From JAAOIF01 sp965206195 (lineage in GTDB: Bacteria; Pseudomonadota; Gammaproteobacteria; PS1; Pseudothioglobaceae): a stretch of DNA of 64,000 nucleotides. Shown in pieces: positions 1 to 8,973 of the stretch; positions within the stretch are counted from its first letter, which is position 1, and each line of letters begins with the position of its first letter. Location: contig CBDBIZ010000011.1 in assembly GCA_965206195.1 (NCBI GenBank), positions 992,001 to 1,056,000 on the forward strand, given 5' to 3'. The position numbers and the translations under genes were made by a program. The notes under the pieces were generated by a model that saw only the letters and a program-made list of their open reading frames with translations, did not search any database and was not told the origin of the DNA.

Positions 1-1476
1 CGACCTATCGAACAAGTCAATAATATTCAGGCTCAACGTGATGCCGAGGTAGCTGAGGTTGAAAAATTACAACATTGCATCGATAACATTAAACGCAATA
101 TTTATGACCAACAAGATTTGCCTTGCTTAAGGGATATTGAAAAAGTTGCACTAAATCAATCAAAACACGCAAAAATACTTGATGCAATTGACGTAGAAAA
201 CACACCTGAGGCGGCGTACAAATTGCTGTTAAAGCTTGAGTATTTTCAGCCACTTTTTAATCCTTATCCATCACGTTTTGGCATTCCTGAAGATGAAGAT
301 ATTGCAGCGATAATGCCAACACTTGACAGAGTTGATTTGACTCATTTAAGTAGTTTTTCGATTGACAACGCTGATTCAACTGATGCTGATGATGCCATTA
401 GTATTGATGGTGATAAGTTGTGGGTGCATATTGCTGATGTTAGTGCAATCGTTACCCCTGGTTCAGATTTGGATGATTATGCTCAAGGGCGTGCATCAAA
501 CTTGTATTTGCCTGATCAGATTTTGCATATGTTGCCTATTGCAATTACACAAGCCTGTGCGCTGGGGCTCGATGAAACCTCACCTGCTTTGTCGGTTGGT
601 TTTGTGCTAAATGAGGGTGAAATAAAAGACATTGAAGTAGTGCGTAGTACGATAAAAGTAACCAATATCAGCTATGGGGATGCAGATACTTTATTGGATA
701 CCAACAAACACCTTTTACAACTTAGCTCGATAGTAAAAGCGCATCAAACTTATCGAAATTTGAATGGTGCTATTAGCCTTAATTTGCCAAATGTTGATGT
801 TAGGCTAAGGGGGGATTCGGTATTGATTACTGCGCAAGTAGCGAGTCCAAGTAGAGACTTAGTGGCAGAAATGATGATTATAGCAGGGCGGGTGATTGCC
901 CAATTTGCTGTTGAAAACGATATTGTCATGCCTTATGCTATTCAAGATGAGGGTGATTTTCCACAACAAACACTGGACAATAAAGACGCGTTAACACTAT
1001 CAGAATCATTTAAGGCGACCAAGTATTTTAAGCGTTCTACTACTGCTATTAAGCCTTCGCTACATTATGGTTTAGGATTAGCATCATATTTGCGGGTAAC
1101 CAGCCCACTTAGAAGGTATTTTGATTTGCTTGCACATCAACAGTTATCCAGCTTTATTAGTGGTAAAGCAACGTTAAGTAAAGACAGGGTGAAAGAGATT
1201 ATTGGTATTACCAATGCCTCAATGCCCGATATTGGCAAAACCATTCGTTTAAGTAATGACCACTATAAATGCTTATACCTAATGCAAACTCCTCAATGGC
1301 AAGGAGAAGGTGTGGTAGTCGATACACGGGGCGATAAGGCTTTGTTTATGATTCCAGAATTAGGCATGATGACGCAAATTAAATTTAAGAGTTTGCCTGC
1401 CTTAGATGAAAAAATACAATTGCAAGTTGGCAATATTAATTTAGTTGAGTGCTTAGTTAACTTTAAGCCAGTTTAA
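1..1476 (+). CDS. RNase II-family 3'-5' exoribonuclease (5' partial)
   Basis: The reading frame is open from base 1, so the true start lies before the window. The product is an RNB-domain exoribonuclease that degrades single-stranded RNA from the 3' end in the cytoplasm. The RNB active-site run IDNADSTDADDAIS (about 361-402 nt) carries the metal-binding Asp residues, and TSPLRRYFDLLAHQQL near 1090-1145 is the family signature that binds the 3' end. The last 60-70 residues look like a divergent S1-type RNA-binding domain. The 3' end overlaps the convergent lpxH gene by 24 bp. The RNase II versus RNase R subgroup cannot be settled without the N-terminus, so I give no symbol. Confidence 0.9.
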   Translation, partial: RPIEQVNNIQAQRDAEVAEVEKLQHCIDNIKRNIYDQQDLPCLRDIEKVALNQSKHAKILDAIDVENTPEAAYKLLLKLEYFQPLFNPYPSRFGIPEDEDIAAIMPTLDRVDLTHLSSFSIDNADSTDADDAISIDGDKLWVHIADVSAIVTPGSDLDDYAQGRASNLYLPDQILHMLPIAITQACALGLDETSPALSVGFVLNEGEIKDIEVVRSTIKVTNISYGDADTLLDTNKHLLQLSSIVKAHQTYRNLNGAISLNLPNVDVRLRGDSVLITAQVASPSRDLVAEMMIIAGRVIAQFAVENDIVMPYAIQDEGDFPQQTLDNKDALTLSESFKATKYFKRSTTAIKPSLHYGLGLASYLRVTSPLRRYFDLLAHQQLSSFISGKATLSKDRVKEIIGITNASMPDIGKTIRLSNDHYKCLYLMQTPQWQGEGVVVDTRGDKALFMIPELGMMTQIKFKSLPALDEKIQLQVGNINLVECLVNFKPV

Positions 1477-2160
1477 CTTGGTATTAATACTAATGGCATT
1501 GCCTTGTTCGTTAGCCCAATCGCCTAATACGTAGCGTGTGTAATGTTCACCAATATGGGTGTTTTGTCGATGCGTATGTCCATGAATAAGATGTGTATTT
1601 GGGTATTTTTGCATCAGTCTGTCCACGCTAGATTGGTTTACATCCATAATATTATAAGATTTGACTTGCTGTGCTTCGACGCTTTTTTTGCGCAGTTGTC
1701 CGCTAAGTCTTAAGCGCATTTTTTTTGACAAGTGTGTAAAAATAAAAATAGTAACTGGATTGCGTAAAACTTTTTTAAGTTTTTGATAATTCGCGTCGTC
1801 AGTACAAAGTGAATCGCCATGTATTAGTATATACTTTTGATTATTAACCTCTAGTAGGTAAGGCTCGTTTATCAACTGGGCACCAGATTGTTGTTCAAAA
1901 TCAGAGCCAATTAAGAAATCACGATTGCCAGCCATGATAAAAATTTTAGTTGTTAGACTAAGTTGTTTTAGCGCCTTAATCACTGTTGGGTAACGCCCCA
2001 GAGATAGGTCATCGCCTAGCCAAGTGTTGAATAAGTCACCTAAAATAAATAGTTGATCTGCTTTTGATGCGTGTTGTCGGCAAAATTTAATAAATAGTTG
2101 GGTTTTTTCTATCTCGCCAGTAACGAGGTGTAGATCCGCTATTAGTAGCGAACTGAGCAT
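1453..2160 (-). CDS. lpxH: UDP-2,3-diacylglucosamine diphosphatase LpxH
   Basis: Lipid A pathway enzyme that hydrolyses UDP-2,3-diacylglucosamine to lipid X and UMP at the inner face of the cytoplasmic membrane. The 235-residue protein has the calcineurin-like phosphoesterase metal ligands in order: IADLHL at the N-terminus, LGDLFNTWLGDD near 41, AGNRDFL near 78, IHGDSLC near 113 and HGHTHRQNTH near 194. Length fits the family. It sits two bases from the cyclophilin gene upstream on the same strand, so the two are probably co-transcribed, and its end overlaps the converging nuclease gene. Confidence 0.95.
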   Translation of the reverse strand: MLSSLLIADLHLVTGEIEKTQLFIKFCRQHASKADQLFILGDLFNTWLGDDLSLGRYPTVIKALKQLSLTTKIFIMAGNRDFLIGSDFEQQSGAQLINEPYLLEVNNQKYILIHGDSLCTDDANYQKLKKVLRNPVTIFIFTHLSKKMRLRLSGQLRKKSVEAQQVKSYNIMDVNQSSVDRLMQKYPNTHLIHGHTHRQNTHIGEHYTRYVLGDWANEQGNAISINTKLNWLKVN

Positions 2161-2162
2161 AA

Positions 2163-2648
2163 TTATTGGACGTATGCTTTGGTAATAATAATGATGTCAT
2201 TTGGTACATCGTTATGTCCTGCTTGATTGCCAGTAGCAACATCGCCGATTTTATCAACCACCTCTTGTCCTTTGACCACTTCACCAAATACACAGTAGCC
2301 CCAACCATCTTGACCTGGAAAATCGAGAAATGCGTTATCAGTAGTATTGATGAAGAATTGTGAACTGGCAGAATGTGGTGTAGTGGTTCTTGCCATTGCT
2401 AAGGTATATTTTGTATTTTTTAGACCGTTTTTAGCTTCATTTTCAATCTCCGCTTTAGTGGGTTTTTGATTCATATCTTCAGTAAATCCACCGCCTTGAA
2501 TCATAAAGTTTTTGATAACGCGGTGAAAAATGGTATTATCGTAAAAACCATCGTTAACATAGTTTATAAAGTTTTGAGCACTGATGGGTGCGTTTTTTGT
2601 ATCTACGTTAATATGAATATCGCCCATGTTGGTTTGCAAAATAATCAT
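2163..2648 (-). CDS. ppiB: Peptidyl-prolyl cis-trans isomerase, cyclophilin type
   Basis: Cyclophilin that isomerises Xaa-Pro bonds, most likely cytoplasmic because no signal peptide is present. Visible motifs are FHRVIKNFMIQGG, TPHSASSQFFIN and the tryptophan-containing VFGEVVKGQEVVDKI, the usual catalytic and cyclosporin-binding parts. I chose the ATG at 2648 because the product then begins MIILQTNMGDI as in other PpiB proteins; an open extension to 2744 adds 32 residues with no family match. It is divergent from rplU and followed by lpxH. Confidence 0.92.
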   Translation of the reverse strand: MIILQTNMGDIHINVDTKNAPISAQNFINYVNDGFYDNTIFHRVIKNFMIQGGGFTEDMNQKPTKAEIENEAKNGLKNTKYTLAMARTTTPHSASSQFFINTTDNAFLDFPGQDGWGYCVFGEVVKGQEVVDKIGDVATGNQAGHNDVPNDIIIITKAYVQ

Positions 2649-2679
2649 TTTGTATAAGTCCGTTAAAATAATAAAACGT

Positions 2680-2730
2680 AAATTATACGCAAACCCTCTT
2701 TCATAAATAGTGTCGTTGGCGTATAATTGC
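2680..2730. promoter_or_regulatory. Divergent promoter region for ppiB-lpxH and rplU-rpmA
   Basis: A perfect TATAAT lies at 2722-2727 on the plus strand, 37 bp before rplU, and another on the minus strand at 2682-2687 facing ppiB. Both are embedded in a shared GCGTATAATT context. Matching -35 boxes are weak in either direction. Assignment rests on position and the -10 hexamers only. Confidence 0.55.
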
Positions 2731-2763
2731 CTCTTTTTTAGCAAACATGTTTAGGATTTTTTT

Positions 2764-3075
2764 ATGTACGCAGTGATTAAAACAGGCGGCAAGCAGTATA
2801 AAGTTATGGAGGGCAACATCTTGAAAGTTGAAAAACTAGAAGTTGAACCTGGTAACAATATTACCTTTAACGAAGTACTTATGATTGCTGATGGCGATAA
2901 AGTACAAGTCGGCACACCAACCCTTGAAGCAGCAAGCGTTGAGGCAAAAATCCTTTCACAAGGCAAAGGCAAGAAAGTACACATTCTTAAATTTCGTCGT
3001 CGTAAGCATTCAATGAAACAGCAAGGCCATAAGCAGCTTTTCACTGAAATTAAAATTAGCAAAATTAAGGCGTAA
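2764..3075 (+). CDS. rplU: 50S ribosomal protein L21
   Basis: Large-subunit ribosomal protein that binds 23S rRNA. The 103-residue product starts MYAVIKTGGKQYKV, the standard L21 opening, and ends with the basic RRRKHSMKQQGHKQ tract that is the L21 signature. It is the first gene of the conserved rplU-rpmA pair, 10 bp from rpmA, with a clear -10 box upstream. Confidence 0.98.
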   Translation: MYAVIKTGGKQYKVMEGNILKVEKLEVEPGNNITFNEVLMIADGDKVQVGTPTLEAASVEAKILSQGKGKKVHILKFRRRKHSMKQQGHKQLFTEIKISKIKA

Positions 3076-3085
3076 GGAGTAACTC

Positions 3086-3343
3086 ATGGCTCACAAAAAA
3101 GCGGGTGGTAGTACTAATAATGGACGTGATTCTGTATCAAAACGTCTTGGTGTTAAAAGATTTGGCGGTCAAGTAGTATCGGCAGGTAATATTTTAGTAC
3201 GCCAAAGAGGCACAAAATTTCATCCAGGGCTTAATGTTCGTAGGGGCAAAGACGATACTTTATTTGCTACCAAGGATGGCAGGGTAACTTTTGCTAAAAA
3301 GGGCAAATTTATGCGTCAAACTGTTTCCATCGAAACTACATAG
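3086..3343 (+). CDS. rpmA: 50S ribosomal protein L27
   Basis: Large-subunit protein whose N-terminal tail reaches the peptidyl-transferase centre. The 85 residues begin MAHKKAGGSTNNGRDS and contain the L27 signature GNILVRQRGTKFHPG. An AAGGAG ribosome-binding site precedes the start (about 3073-3078). A rho-independent terminator lies 40 bp downstream, closing the two-gene operon; obgE, which often follows, is absent here. Confidence 0.98.
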   Translation: MAHKKAGGSTNNGRDSVSKRLGVKRFGGQVVSAGNILVRQRGTKFHPGLNVRRGKDDTLFATKDGRVTFAKKGKFMRQTVSIETT

Positions 3344-3384
3344 TTCACACGATATTATTGTTTTGAGATTTTTGCAGTATTAAT

Positions 3385-3412
3385 AAAAAAGCACCGAATT
3401 GGTGCTTTTTTA
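3385..3412 (+). terminator. Rho-independent terminator after rplU-rpmA
   Basis: AAAAAAGCACC at 3385-3395 pairs with GGTGCTTTTTT at 3401-3411 around a 5-nt loop, ending in a T tract. Confidence 0.9.
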
Positions 3413-3440
3413 TTAATTAAAATAGCCCTATCTTTAAAGC

Positions 3441-3475
3441 ACTTTGCATAAATATGAATAATCATCAAAATACCA
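3441..3475 (+). repeat. Single-arm relic of the GACCTTTGCATAAAT repeat family
   Basis: CTTTGCATAAATATGAATAA and the following ATCATCAAAATACC match the left arm of the MITE at 26389 and the palindromic element at 17011. Only one arm is left, between the rpmA terminator and fabD. AGCACT (3438-3443) and AGTGCT (3485-3490) flank it as a 6-bp inverted repeat. Confidence 0.6.
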
Positions 3476-3496
3476 GTTTTCATCAGTGCTAGCTTC

Positions 3497-4429
3497 ATGA
3501 AATACGCGTTTATCTTTCCAGGTCAAGGTTCACAATCATTAGGTATGCTCAGCGATTTAGCGGCTAATTTTCCCATTGTAAAAGATACGTTTACACAGGC
3601 CAGCGAGGCGCTTGGTTTTGATTTGTGGCAACTCACACAAACCGACCAAGAGAAACTAAATCAAACGCAAAATGCTCAGCCAGCGATGCTTACTGCAGGC
3701 TACGCTACGTACTTGGTGCTTGCTAGTGAAACCAATCTGTTGCCAACCTGTATGGCAGGGCACAGTTTGGGCGAATATACCGCGCTTGTCGCCTCTGGCG
3801 CGCTTGAGTTTGATGCTGGCATCAAGTTGGTTAAAAAACGTGCACAACTGATGCAATCGGCTGTGCCTGCTGGTGTGGGCACTATGGCGGCGATTTTGGG
3901 TTTGAGTGATGAAATCGTAATCAAAGTGTGCAACGATTACACAGGTGTAGGCATTGTTGAGGCGGTGAATTTTAACGCACCAGGACAAGTAGTGATTGCT
4001 GGTGATAAGGCTGCGGTAGAGACGACTTGTGACATTTTGAAAGCAGCAGGTGCTAAGCGTAGCATGATACTACCAGTTAGCGTGCCATCACATTGCTCAC
4101 TGATGAATGATGCGGCTATTGAGTTTGCAAAAGCACTGAATGTGACACAATTTTCTACCAGCAATATTGATGTGTTGCATAATGTTGATACACGCAAAGC
4201 TGATAACGTTGATGACATTAGGTACAAACTCGCAGCACAATTACACAAACCTGTATTGTGGACGGGCACGGTCAAAGCGATGCGTGAGCTGGGTGTGGAA
4301 AAGTTAATCGAGTCTGGGCCAGGCAAAGTACTTGCTAGATTAACCAGCAGAATTGATAAATCATTAACGGCAAATGCAGTATTTGATTCATCCAGCGTCG
4401 AGACAACCCTACAGGAGATTTTATTATGA
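3497..4429 (+). CDS. fabD: Malonyl-CoA:ACP transacylase
   Basis: Transfers malonyl from CoA to acyl carrier protein, supplying extender units for type II fatty-acid synthesis in the cytoplasm. The 310 residues show FPGQGSQSLGM at the N-terminus, the catalytic serine in AGHSLGEYTALVASG near residue 92, and the active-site histidine region PVSVPSHCSLM near 200. Its stop overlaps the fabG start by 4 bp (ATGA), indicating translational coupling. fabH is not upstream. Confidence 0.97.
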   Translation: MKYAFIFPGQGSQSLGMLSDLAANFPIVKDTFTQASEALGFDLWQLTQTDQEKLNQTQNAQPAMLTAGYATYLVLASETNLLPTCMAGHSLGEYTALVASGALEFDAGIKLVKKRAQLMQSAVPAGVGTMAAILGLSDEIVIKVCNDYTGVGIVEAVNFNAPGQVVIAGDKAAVETTCDILKAAGAKRSMILPVSVPSHCSLMNDAAIEFAKALNVTQFSTSNIDVLHNVDTRKADNVDDIRYKLAAQLHKPVLWTGTVKAMRELGVEKLIESGPGKVLARLTSRIDKSLTANAVFDSSSVETTLQEILL

Positions 4430-5172
4430 GCAATTTATCAAAAAAAGTGGTACTAATTACTGGCGCAAGTCGCGGTATTGGTCAGGCAATTGCATTGTCC
4501 CTAGGCCATGCTGGAGCAATTATTATTGGCACAGCAACCAGCGATAAGGGTGCTGAAGCTATTAGTGCCACGTTACAAGACCGCGGTATTAGCGGGCAAG
4601 GCATGACACTCAATGTGACTAATAATGGACAAATTGCTGGGGTTATAACAAACATTACTGATACATATGGTACGGTTGATATTCTTGTTAATAATGCGGG
4701 TATTACCTGTGATAATCTGCTGATGCGTATGAAAGAAGAGGAATGGGACGATATTATCAACACCAATTTGACTGCGGTTTATAAAATGTCAAAAGCAGTA
4801 TTACGCGGAATGATGAAGAAAAAAGCAGGTCGTATCATTTCTATTACCTCAATAGTGGGCGCGATGGGCAATGCTGGGCAAGCCAACTATGCTGCTGCGA
4901 AAGCTGGGATTATGGGCTTTAGCAAATCTTTAGCACAAGAAGTCGGCTCGCGCGGTATTACCGTTAACAGCATTGCCCCAGGTTTTATCAAAACTGCAAT
5001 GACCGATGCTTTGTCAGAAACTCAAAAAGCAATATTGGCTGAAAAAATCCCTATGGGTCGTTTGGGCACTGCAGATGAAATTGCTAGTGTGGCTTTGTTC
5101 TTAGCTAGTGATGCTAGTGCTTATATTACTGCTCAAACCATTCATGTAAATGGCGGCATGTACACCGTTTAA
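4426..5172 (+). CDS. fabG: 3-oxoacyl-ACP reductase
   Basis: NADPH-dependent ketoreductase of fatty-acid elongation; a short-chain dehydrogenase of 248 residues. Seen: cofactor motif TGASRGIGQA, NNAGIT, the catalytic Ser in ISITSIVGAMGN and YAAAKAG (Tyr-xxx-Lys). It is coupled to fabD by a 4-bp overlap. acpP and fabF, which commonly follow fabG in gammaproteobacteria, are missing from this position; the next 268 bp are non-coding. Confidence 0.97.
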   Translation: MSNLSKKVVLITGASRGIGQAIALSLGHAGAIIIGTATSDKGAEAISATLQDRGISGQGMTLNVTNNGQIAGVITNITDTYGTVDILVNNAGITCDNLLMRMKEEEWDDIINTNLTAVYKMSKAVLRGMMKKKAGRIISITSIVGAMGNAGQANYAAAKAGIMGFSKSLAQEVGSRGITVNSIAPGFIKTAMTDALSETQKAILAEKIPMGRLGTADEIASVALFLASDASAYITAQTIHVNGGMYTV

Positions 5173-5440
5173 CACTTTGAGAACACCGTATTAGCTCAAT
5201 GCACAAATGACACCTACGCGGATATTTGCCGATTGCTCAGGGAAAACAACGCTTTTTTAGCTAAAAATTCGGCAAATAGTCGGCTATTGTTCTCATTTCT
5301 GGCTAAAAAATACATTATTTTTTGCCTTCCTTAGGTCGCACCGCTAATACAGTGGTCTCACTTTGTCTTTTCCTGCTTCTGTGTTGAATGTCAATTAGAC
5401 TCACGCTGTAATTGTGTCCTGTGGGTGCATGGGTTTATTT
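5173..5440. other. Intergenic segment between fabG and tadA
   Basis: No convincing gene. The segment contains an inverted repeat ATTTGCCGA (5224-5232) / TCGGCAAAT (5269-5277) around a 36-nt spacer that holds a smaller GCTTTTTTAGC motif. It separates convergent genes and may act as a terminator for one or both; there is no acpP remnant that I can recognise. Confidence 0.4.
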
Positions 5441-5902
5441 TTAGGCTCGGCGTTGTTTAAAAAACTGTTGCAATAGTCGCTTGCAATCATTTGCTAAAAC
5501 ACCGCCTTGAATTTGTATTGAATGGTTAAAACACATACTATTTGGTAAGTCTTGACAAGAGCCACAAACGCCGTTTTTTTCATCAAAAGCACCAAATACA
5601 ATACGCGATATGCGCGCGTGAATCATTGCGCCAAAACACATGGTACAAGGCTCTAGGGTAACGTAGAGTGTGGTATTGGGCAAGCGGTAGTTGCCGAGTT
5701 TTTTGCCAGCGGTGCGTAATAGTTGGATTTCGGCATGGGCAGTTGCATCAAAGGTTGATATGGGTTGATTGTGCGCCTGGGCAATCAACTGATTGTTTTG
5801 TACCAAAACCGCACCAACAGGCACCTCGCCTATACCCCAGGCAAGCTTTGCTTGTTCAATTGCTAATTGCATCCACTCACGATTAAGTGATTTATCGTCC
5901 AT
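5441..5902 (-). CDS. tadA: tRNA-specific adenosine deaminase
   Basis: Deaminates A34 to inosine in tRNA-Arg(ACG), allowing wobble reading of CGN codons. Zinc-dependent cytidine/deoxycytidylate deaminase fold with HAEIQLLR (zinc His and catalytic Glu) and PCTMCFGAMIHARI (two zinc Cys). The ATG at 5902 gives 153 residues, close to family length; a GTG at 5914, directly after the upstream stop codon, would add four. It follows the SMR transporter gene on the same strand with essentially no gap. Confidence 0.95.
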   Translation of the reverse strand: MDDKSLNREWMQLAIEQAKLAWGIGEVPVGAVLVQNNQLIAQAHNQPISTFDATAHAEIQLLRTAGKKLGNYRLPNTTLYVTLEPCTMCFGAMIHARISRIVFGAFDEKNGVCGSCQDLPNSMCFNHSIQIQGGVLANDCKRLLQQFFKQRRA

Positions 5903-5914
5903 TTTTTTAGCCAC

Positions 5915-6235
5915 TTAAACTTTATAGGTATTGACTAGTACGACACCTGCGGTAATTAAAACCAAACCGACAATAGTTTGCCAATTAAGCACTTGTTTGT
6001 AAATGAAATAACTTAGAACTGTAATTAGTAAAACACCCAAGCCTGCCCAAGAGGCATAAACAATTGCTAGAGGTATTTTTTTAATGGCAAAAGTTAGCAA
6101 GTAAAAAGACGCAGCATAAGAAGCTAACAATGTAACCGAAGGCAGGGGTTTTGAAAAATTATGCGCGGCTGGCAAGAGTAATGTGCCAATAACCTCAAAA
6201 ATGACTGCCCCTAATAAAAACCAATAAGCAGACAT
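5915..6235 (-). CDS. SMR-family small multidrug/cation transporter
   Basis: A roughly 106-residue protein with four predicted membrane helices. The first contains the conserved membrane-embedded glutamate (GAVIFEVIGTLLL), as in EmrE, and the third has VYASWAGLGVLLI. SMR proteins work as dimers, exchanging protons for cationic compounds, polyamines or guanidinium; the substrate cannot be read from sequence. I prefer the ATG at 6235, with GGGA six bases upstream, over the one at 6247, which would overlap the guaA stop. It sits between guaA and tadA in a three-gene run. Confidence 0.85.
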   Translation of the reverse strand: MSAYWFLLGAVIFEVIGTLLLPAAHNFSKPLPSVTLLASYAASFYLLTFAIKKIPLAIVYASWAGLGVLLITVLSYFIYKQVLNWQTIVGLVLITAGVVLVNTYKV

Positions 6236-6237
6236 AT

Positions 6238-7812
6238 TTATTCCCATTCAATGGTGGCAGGTGGTTTACCCGAGATGTCATAAACCACACGCGAGATGTG
6301 CGTGATTTCATTCATAATGCGATTAGAGACAAGGTCTAGAAAGTCATAAGGCAGTCGCGCCCAACGCGCAGTCATAAAATCAATGGTTTCCACTGCACGC
6401 AGGGCAATAACGTAATCATAACGACGCTCATCGCCAGTTACGCCAACGGATTTAATTGGTAGAAAAACCGCAAAGGCTTGATTGACTTTGTCGTATAGGT
6501 TGTGATTGTAGAGCTCTTGCATAAAAATGGCATCAGCCTGGCGCAAAATATCGGCGTATTCTTGTTTAACTTGACCTAGAATACGCACGCCTAAGCCTGG
6601 ACCTGGAAACGGATGACGATATAGCATATGCGCAGGGACGCCGAGTTTTACACCAATCGTGCGTACCTCGTCTTTGAATAATTCTTTTAAAGGCTCTACT
6701 AATTCAAATTTTAAATTCTCTGGTAATCCGCCAACATTGTGGTGTGATTTAATGACTTTGGCTTTGCCAGATTTAGCCCCAGCTGATTCAATCACATCAG
6801 GGTAAATGGTACCTTGTGCCAAGTATTTAATATCATCAAGTTTTGCGGCCTCTTCTTCAAATACTTCAATAAAGGCACGGCCGATAATTTTGCGTTTTTT
6901 CTCAGGGTCAAATTCATTTTTTAAGGCATTGTAAAATTTTTGCTGAGCATTGGCACGAATCACCCTAACGCCCATATTATTGGCAAAAGTTTGTATTACT
7001 TCATTACCTTCATTCAGACGTAATAGACCATTATCAACAAATACACAAGTGAGTTTTTCGCCTACCGCCTGATGTAGTAGTGCAGCAACCACCGAGGAAT
7101 CCACCCCGCCTGATAAGCCCAGCAATACATTGTTATCACCGATTTGGTGTTTTAAGTTTTGAATCAAATCGTGGATGATATTATCAGTCGTCCAGTTTTT
7201 TTGGCATTGGCAAATTCCACTTACAAAGCGTTCTAAAATATGAATGCCTTGCTTGGTGTGGGTAACTTCTGGGTGGAATTGCAGGCCATAATAATGTTTT
7301 TCGCTATTGGCAAAACCAGCAACTTCACAATTATCGGTTGAGGCAATCAATTTAAACCCGTCTGGCAACTTTGTTACTTCAATACCATGACTCATCCATA
7401 CGTCTAATAATCCATGCCCATCGTCATTAACTATATCAGCAATGTCATTTAATAATGATGAATGATTACGTGCGCGAATTTGTGCAAAACCGTATTCATG
7501 CTTGTTAGCTGAGGTGGCACGTCCGCCGAGCTGGATTGCCATGGTTTGCATACCATAACAAATACCGAGCACTGGCACATTTAGCTCAAATACAATTTGT
7601 GGTGCTTTAGCAGCATCGTCCAAAGTTACGGTATCAGGACCACCTGAGAGGATAATGCCACCTGGGTTAAAATCCTTGATAAAATTGTCATCTACATCAT
7701 ACGGCAATAGTTCGCAGTAAACGCCAATTTCACGCACACGACGAGCAATGAGTTGTGTATATTGCGAACCAAAATCAAGAATAAGAATTTTGTCAAAGTC
7801 GATATTTGTCAT
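6238..7812 (-). CDS. guaA: GMP synthase (glutamine-hydrolysing)
   Basis: Converts XMP to GMP with ATP and glutamine. The 524-residue enzyme has an N-terminal class I amidotransferase (FGSQYTQLIARRVRE, nucleophile in GICYGMQTM, His in FHPEVTHT), the ATP-pyrophosphatase P-loop LSGGVDSSVVAALL near 230, and a C-terminal dimerisation domain ending PPATIEWE, the usual GuaA terminus. guaB is not adjacent. It is divergent from lptG with only 41 bp between start codons. Confidence 0.98.
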   Translation of the reverse strand: MTNIDFDKILILDFGSQYTQLIARRVREIGVYCELLPYDVDDNFIKDFNPGGIILSGGPDTVTLDDAAKAPQIVFELNVPVLGICYGMQTMAIQLGGRATSANKHEYGFAQIRARNHSSLLNDIADIVNDDGHGLLDVWMSHGIEVTKLPDGFKLIASTDNCEVAGFANSEKHYYGLQFHPEVTHTKQGIHILERFVSGICQCQKNWTTDNIIHDLIQNLKHQIGDNNVLLGLSGGVDSSVVAALLHQAVGEKLTCVFVDNGLLRLNEGNEVIQTFANNMGVRVIRANAQQKFYNALKNEFDPEKKRKIIGRAFIEVFEEEAAKLDDIKYLAQGTIYPDVIESAGAKSGKAKVIKSHHNVGGLPENLKFELVEPLKELFKDEVRTIGVKLGVPAHMLYRHPFPGPGLGVRILGQVKQEYADILRQADAIFMQELYNHNLYDKVNQAFAVFLPIKSVGVTGDERRYDYVIALRAVETIDFMTARWARLPYDFLDLVSNRIMNEITHISRVVYDISGKPPATIEWE

Positions 7813-7853
7813 AATACTGCCACTATTGTTAAATCTAAAAGAGTAACATTTTA

Positions 7854-8936
7854 ATGAAAATTTTAAACCGTTATATTATTAAAACTATGGGCTTTTACAC
7901 ATTAGCTGTTTTATTTATTTGGCTTGGTGTGTATGGGTTTTTAAATTTTATTAACGAAATCGATGCCATTGGTCAGGCAAATTACACAGCACCTGAGGCT
8001 ATAAGCTATGTGATAATGGATTTACCAGCAGTTGCTTATTCGCATTCTTCAATAATTATTTTGTTGGGCTCGTTATTGGCACTTGGTCATCTAGCATCTA
8101 CCTCACAGTTGATTATTGTTAGAGCTTCTGGACTGTCTGTTATGCAAATTGCACTAATTGTCGTTCGTACTGCCTTGGCTTTTGTAGCGACTATTATTAT
8201 TTTTGGCGAATTAGTTGTGCCACTCACCACTGAGTATGCAGAAAATTCACGCGCTAAAGCATTAGGAAGAAACATCACTGCTGAAAATCAACAAGGCTTT
8301 TGGCTCAAAGATGGCGACTGGATTGTTCATGTTAAAAAGAACTTTGGTGGGCGTTTGTTTGAAAACATACTTTTGATTAATATCAGTCAATTAAAACAAT
8401 TAGACTCAGTTATACGCGCTGACAGGGCTGCATTTAATGGTGACAACTTGAATTTGGCAAAAGTCAATCATTACCAATTAGACCATACTGGCGAATTTTT
8501 AAACATTCAATCAAGCGAGCGTGATACCCATAAATTAAAAGTCTCGTTTGATCAGGTGTTGAGCAGTAGCCTAAATAAAGAGCCTTACGAATTATCAACT
8601 TGGAATCTGTATAAGCAAATTAACTTTTTAACCAATAATAATTTGGCAGCCAGCGCATTTGAAGTGGAGTTTTACAAACGTTTGGTCAAGCCTATCACCT
8701 TAGCAGTAATGCTATTATTTGCTATGTTGTTTATTTTTGGCTCTTTGCGCGACGCATCACTGGGTAAAAATATTTTTTTTGGTTTGATTATCGGCTTGTG
8801 TTTTGAATTAATCTCGCGCATTGGTGGTGCTTTATCATTGCGATTTGATTACAACCCTTTCTTAATCGCCTTTATGCCAACCTTAATCGCACTAGGGTTA
8901 GTATTATTTTTTCTAAAAACTAGATCAGAACAATAA
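7854..8936 (+). CDS. lptG: LPS export ABC transporter permease LptG
   Basis: Inner-membrane permease of the LptB2FGC machine that extracts LPS for transport to the outer membrane. The 360 residues follow the YjgP/YjgQ layout: helices in residues 1-140, a periplasmic beta-jellyroll (about 140-265; WLKDGDWIVHV) and three C-terminal helices (AVMLLFAMLFIFGSLRD). The opening NRYIIKTMGFYTL and RASGLSVMQIA match LptG better than LptF. The usual partner lptF is not next to it, so it must be elsewhere. Confidence 0.88.
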   Translation: MKILNRYIIKTMGFYTLAVLFIWLGVYGFLNFINEIDAIGQANYTAPEAISYVIMDLPAVAYSHSSIIILLGSLLALGHLASTSQLIIVRASGLSVMQIALIVVRTALAFVATIIIFGELVVPLTTEYAENSRAKALGRNITAENQQGFWLKDGDWIVHVKKNFGGRLFENILLINISQLKQLDSVIRADRAAFNGDNLNLAKVNHYQLDHTGEFLNIQSSERDTHKLKVSFDQVLSSSLNKEPYELSTWNLYKQINFLTNNNLAASAFEVEFYKRLVKPITLAVMLLFAMLFIFGSLRDASLGKNIFFGLIIGLCFELISRIGGALSLRFDYNPFLIAFMPTLIALGLVLFFLKTRSEQ

Positions 8937-8973
8937 TTTACGCTTTTATAAATACTACTTTGAGTATCAATTT

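Noticed and set aside
2648..2744. Longer start for the cyclophilin at 2744
   Set aside because: The extra 32 residues have no family match and would run over the divergent promoter; M33 starts the standard PpiB sequence.
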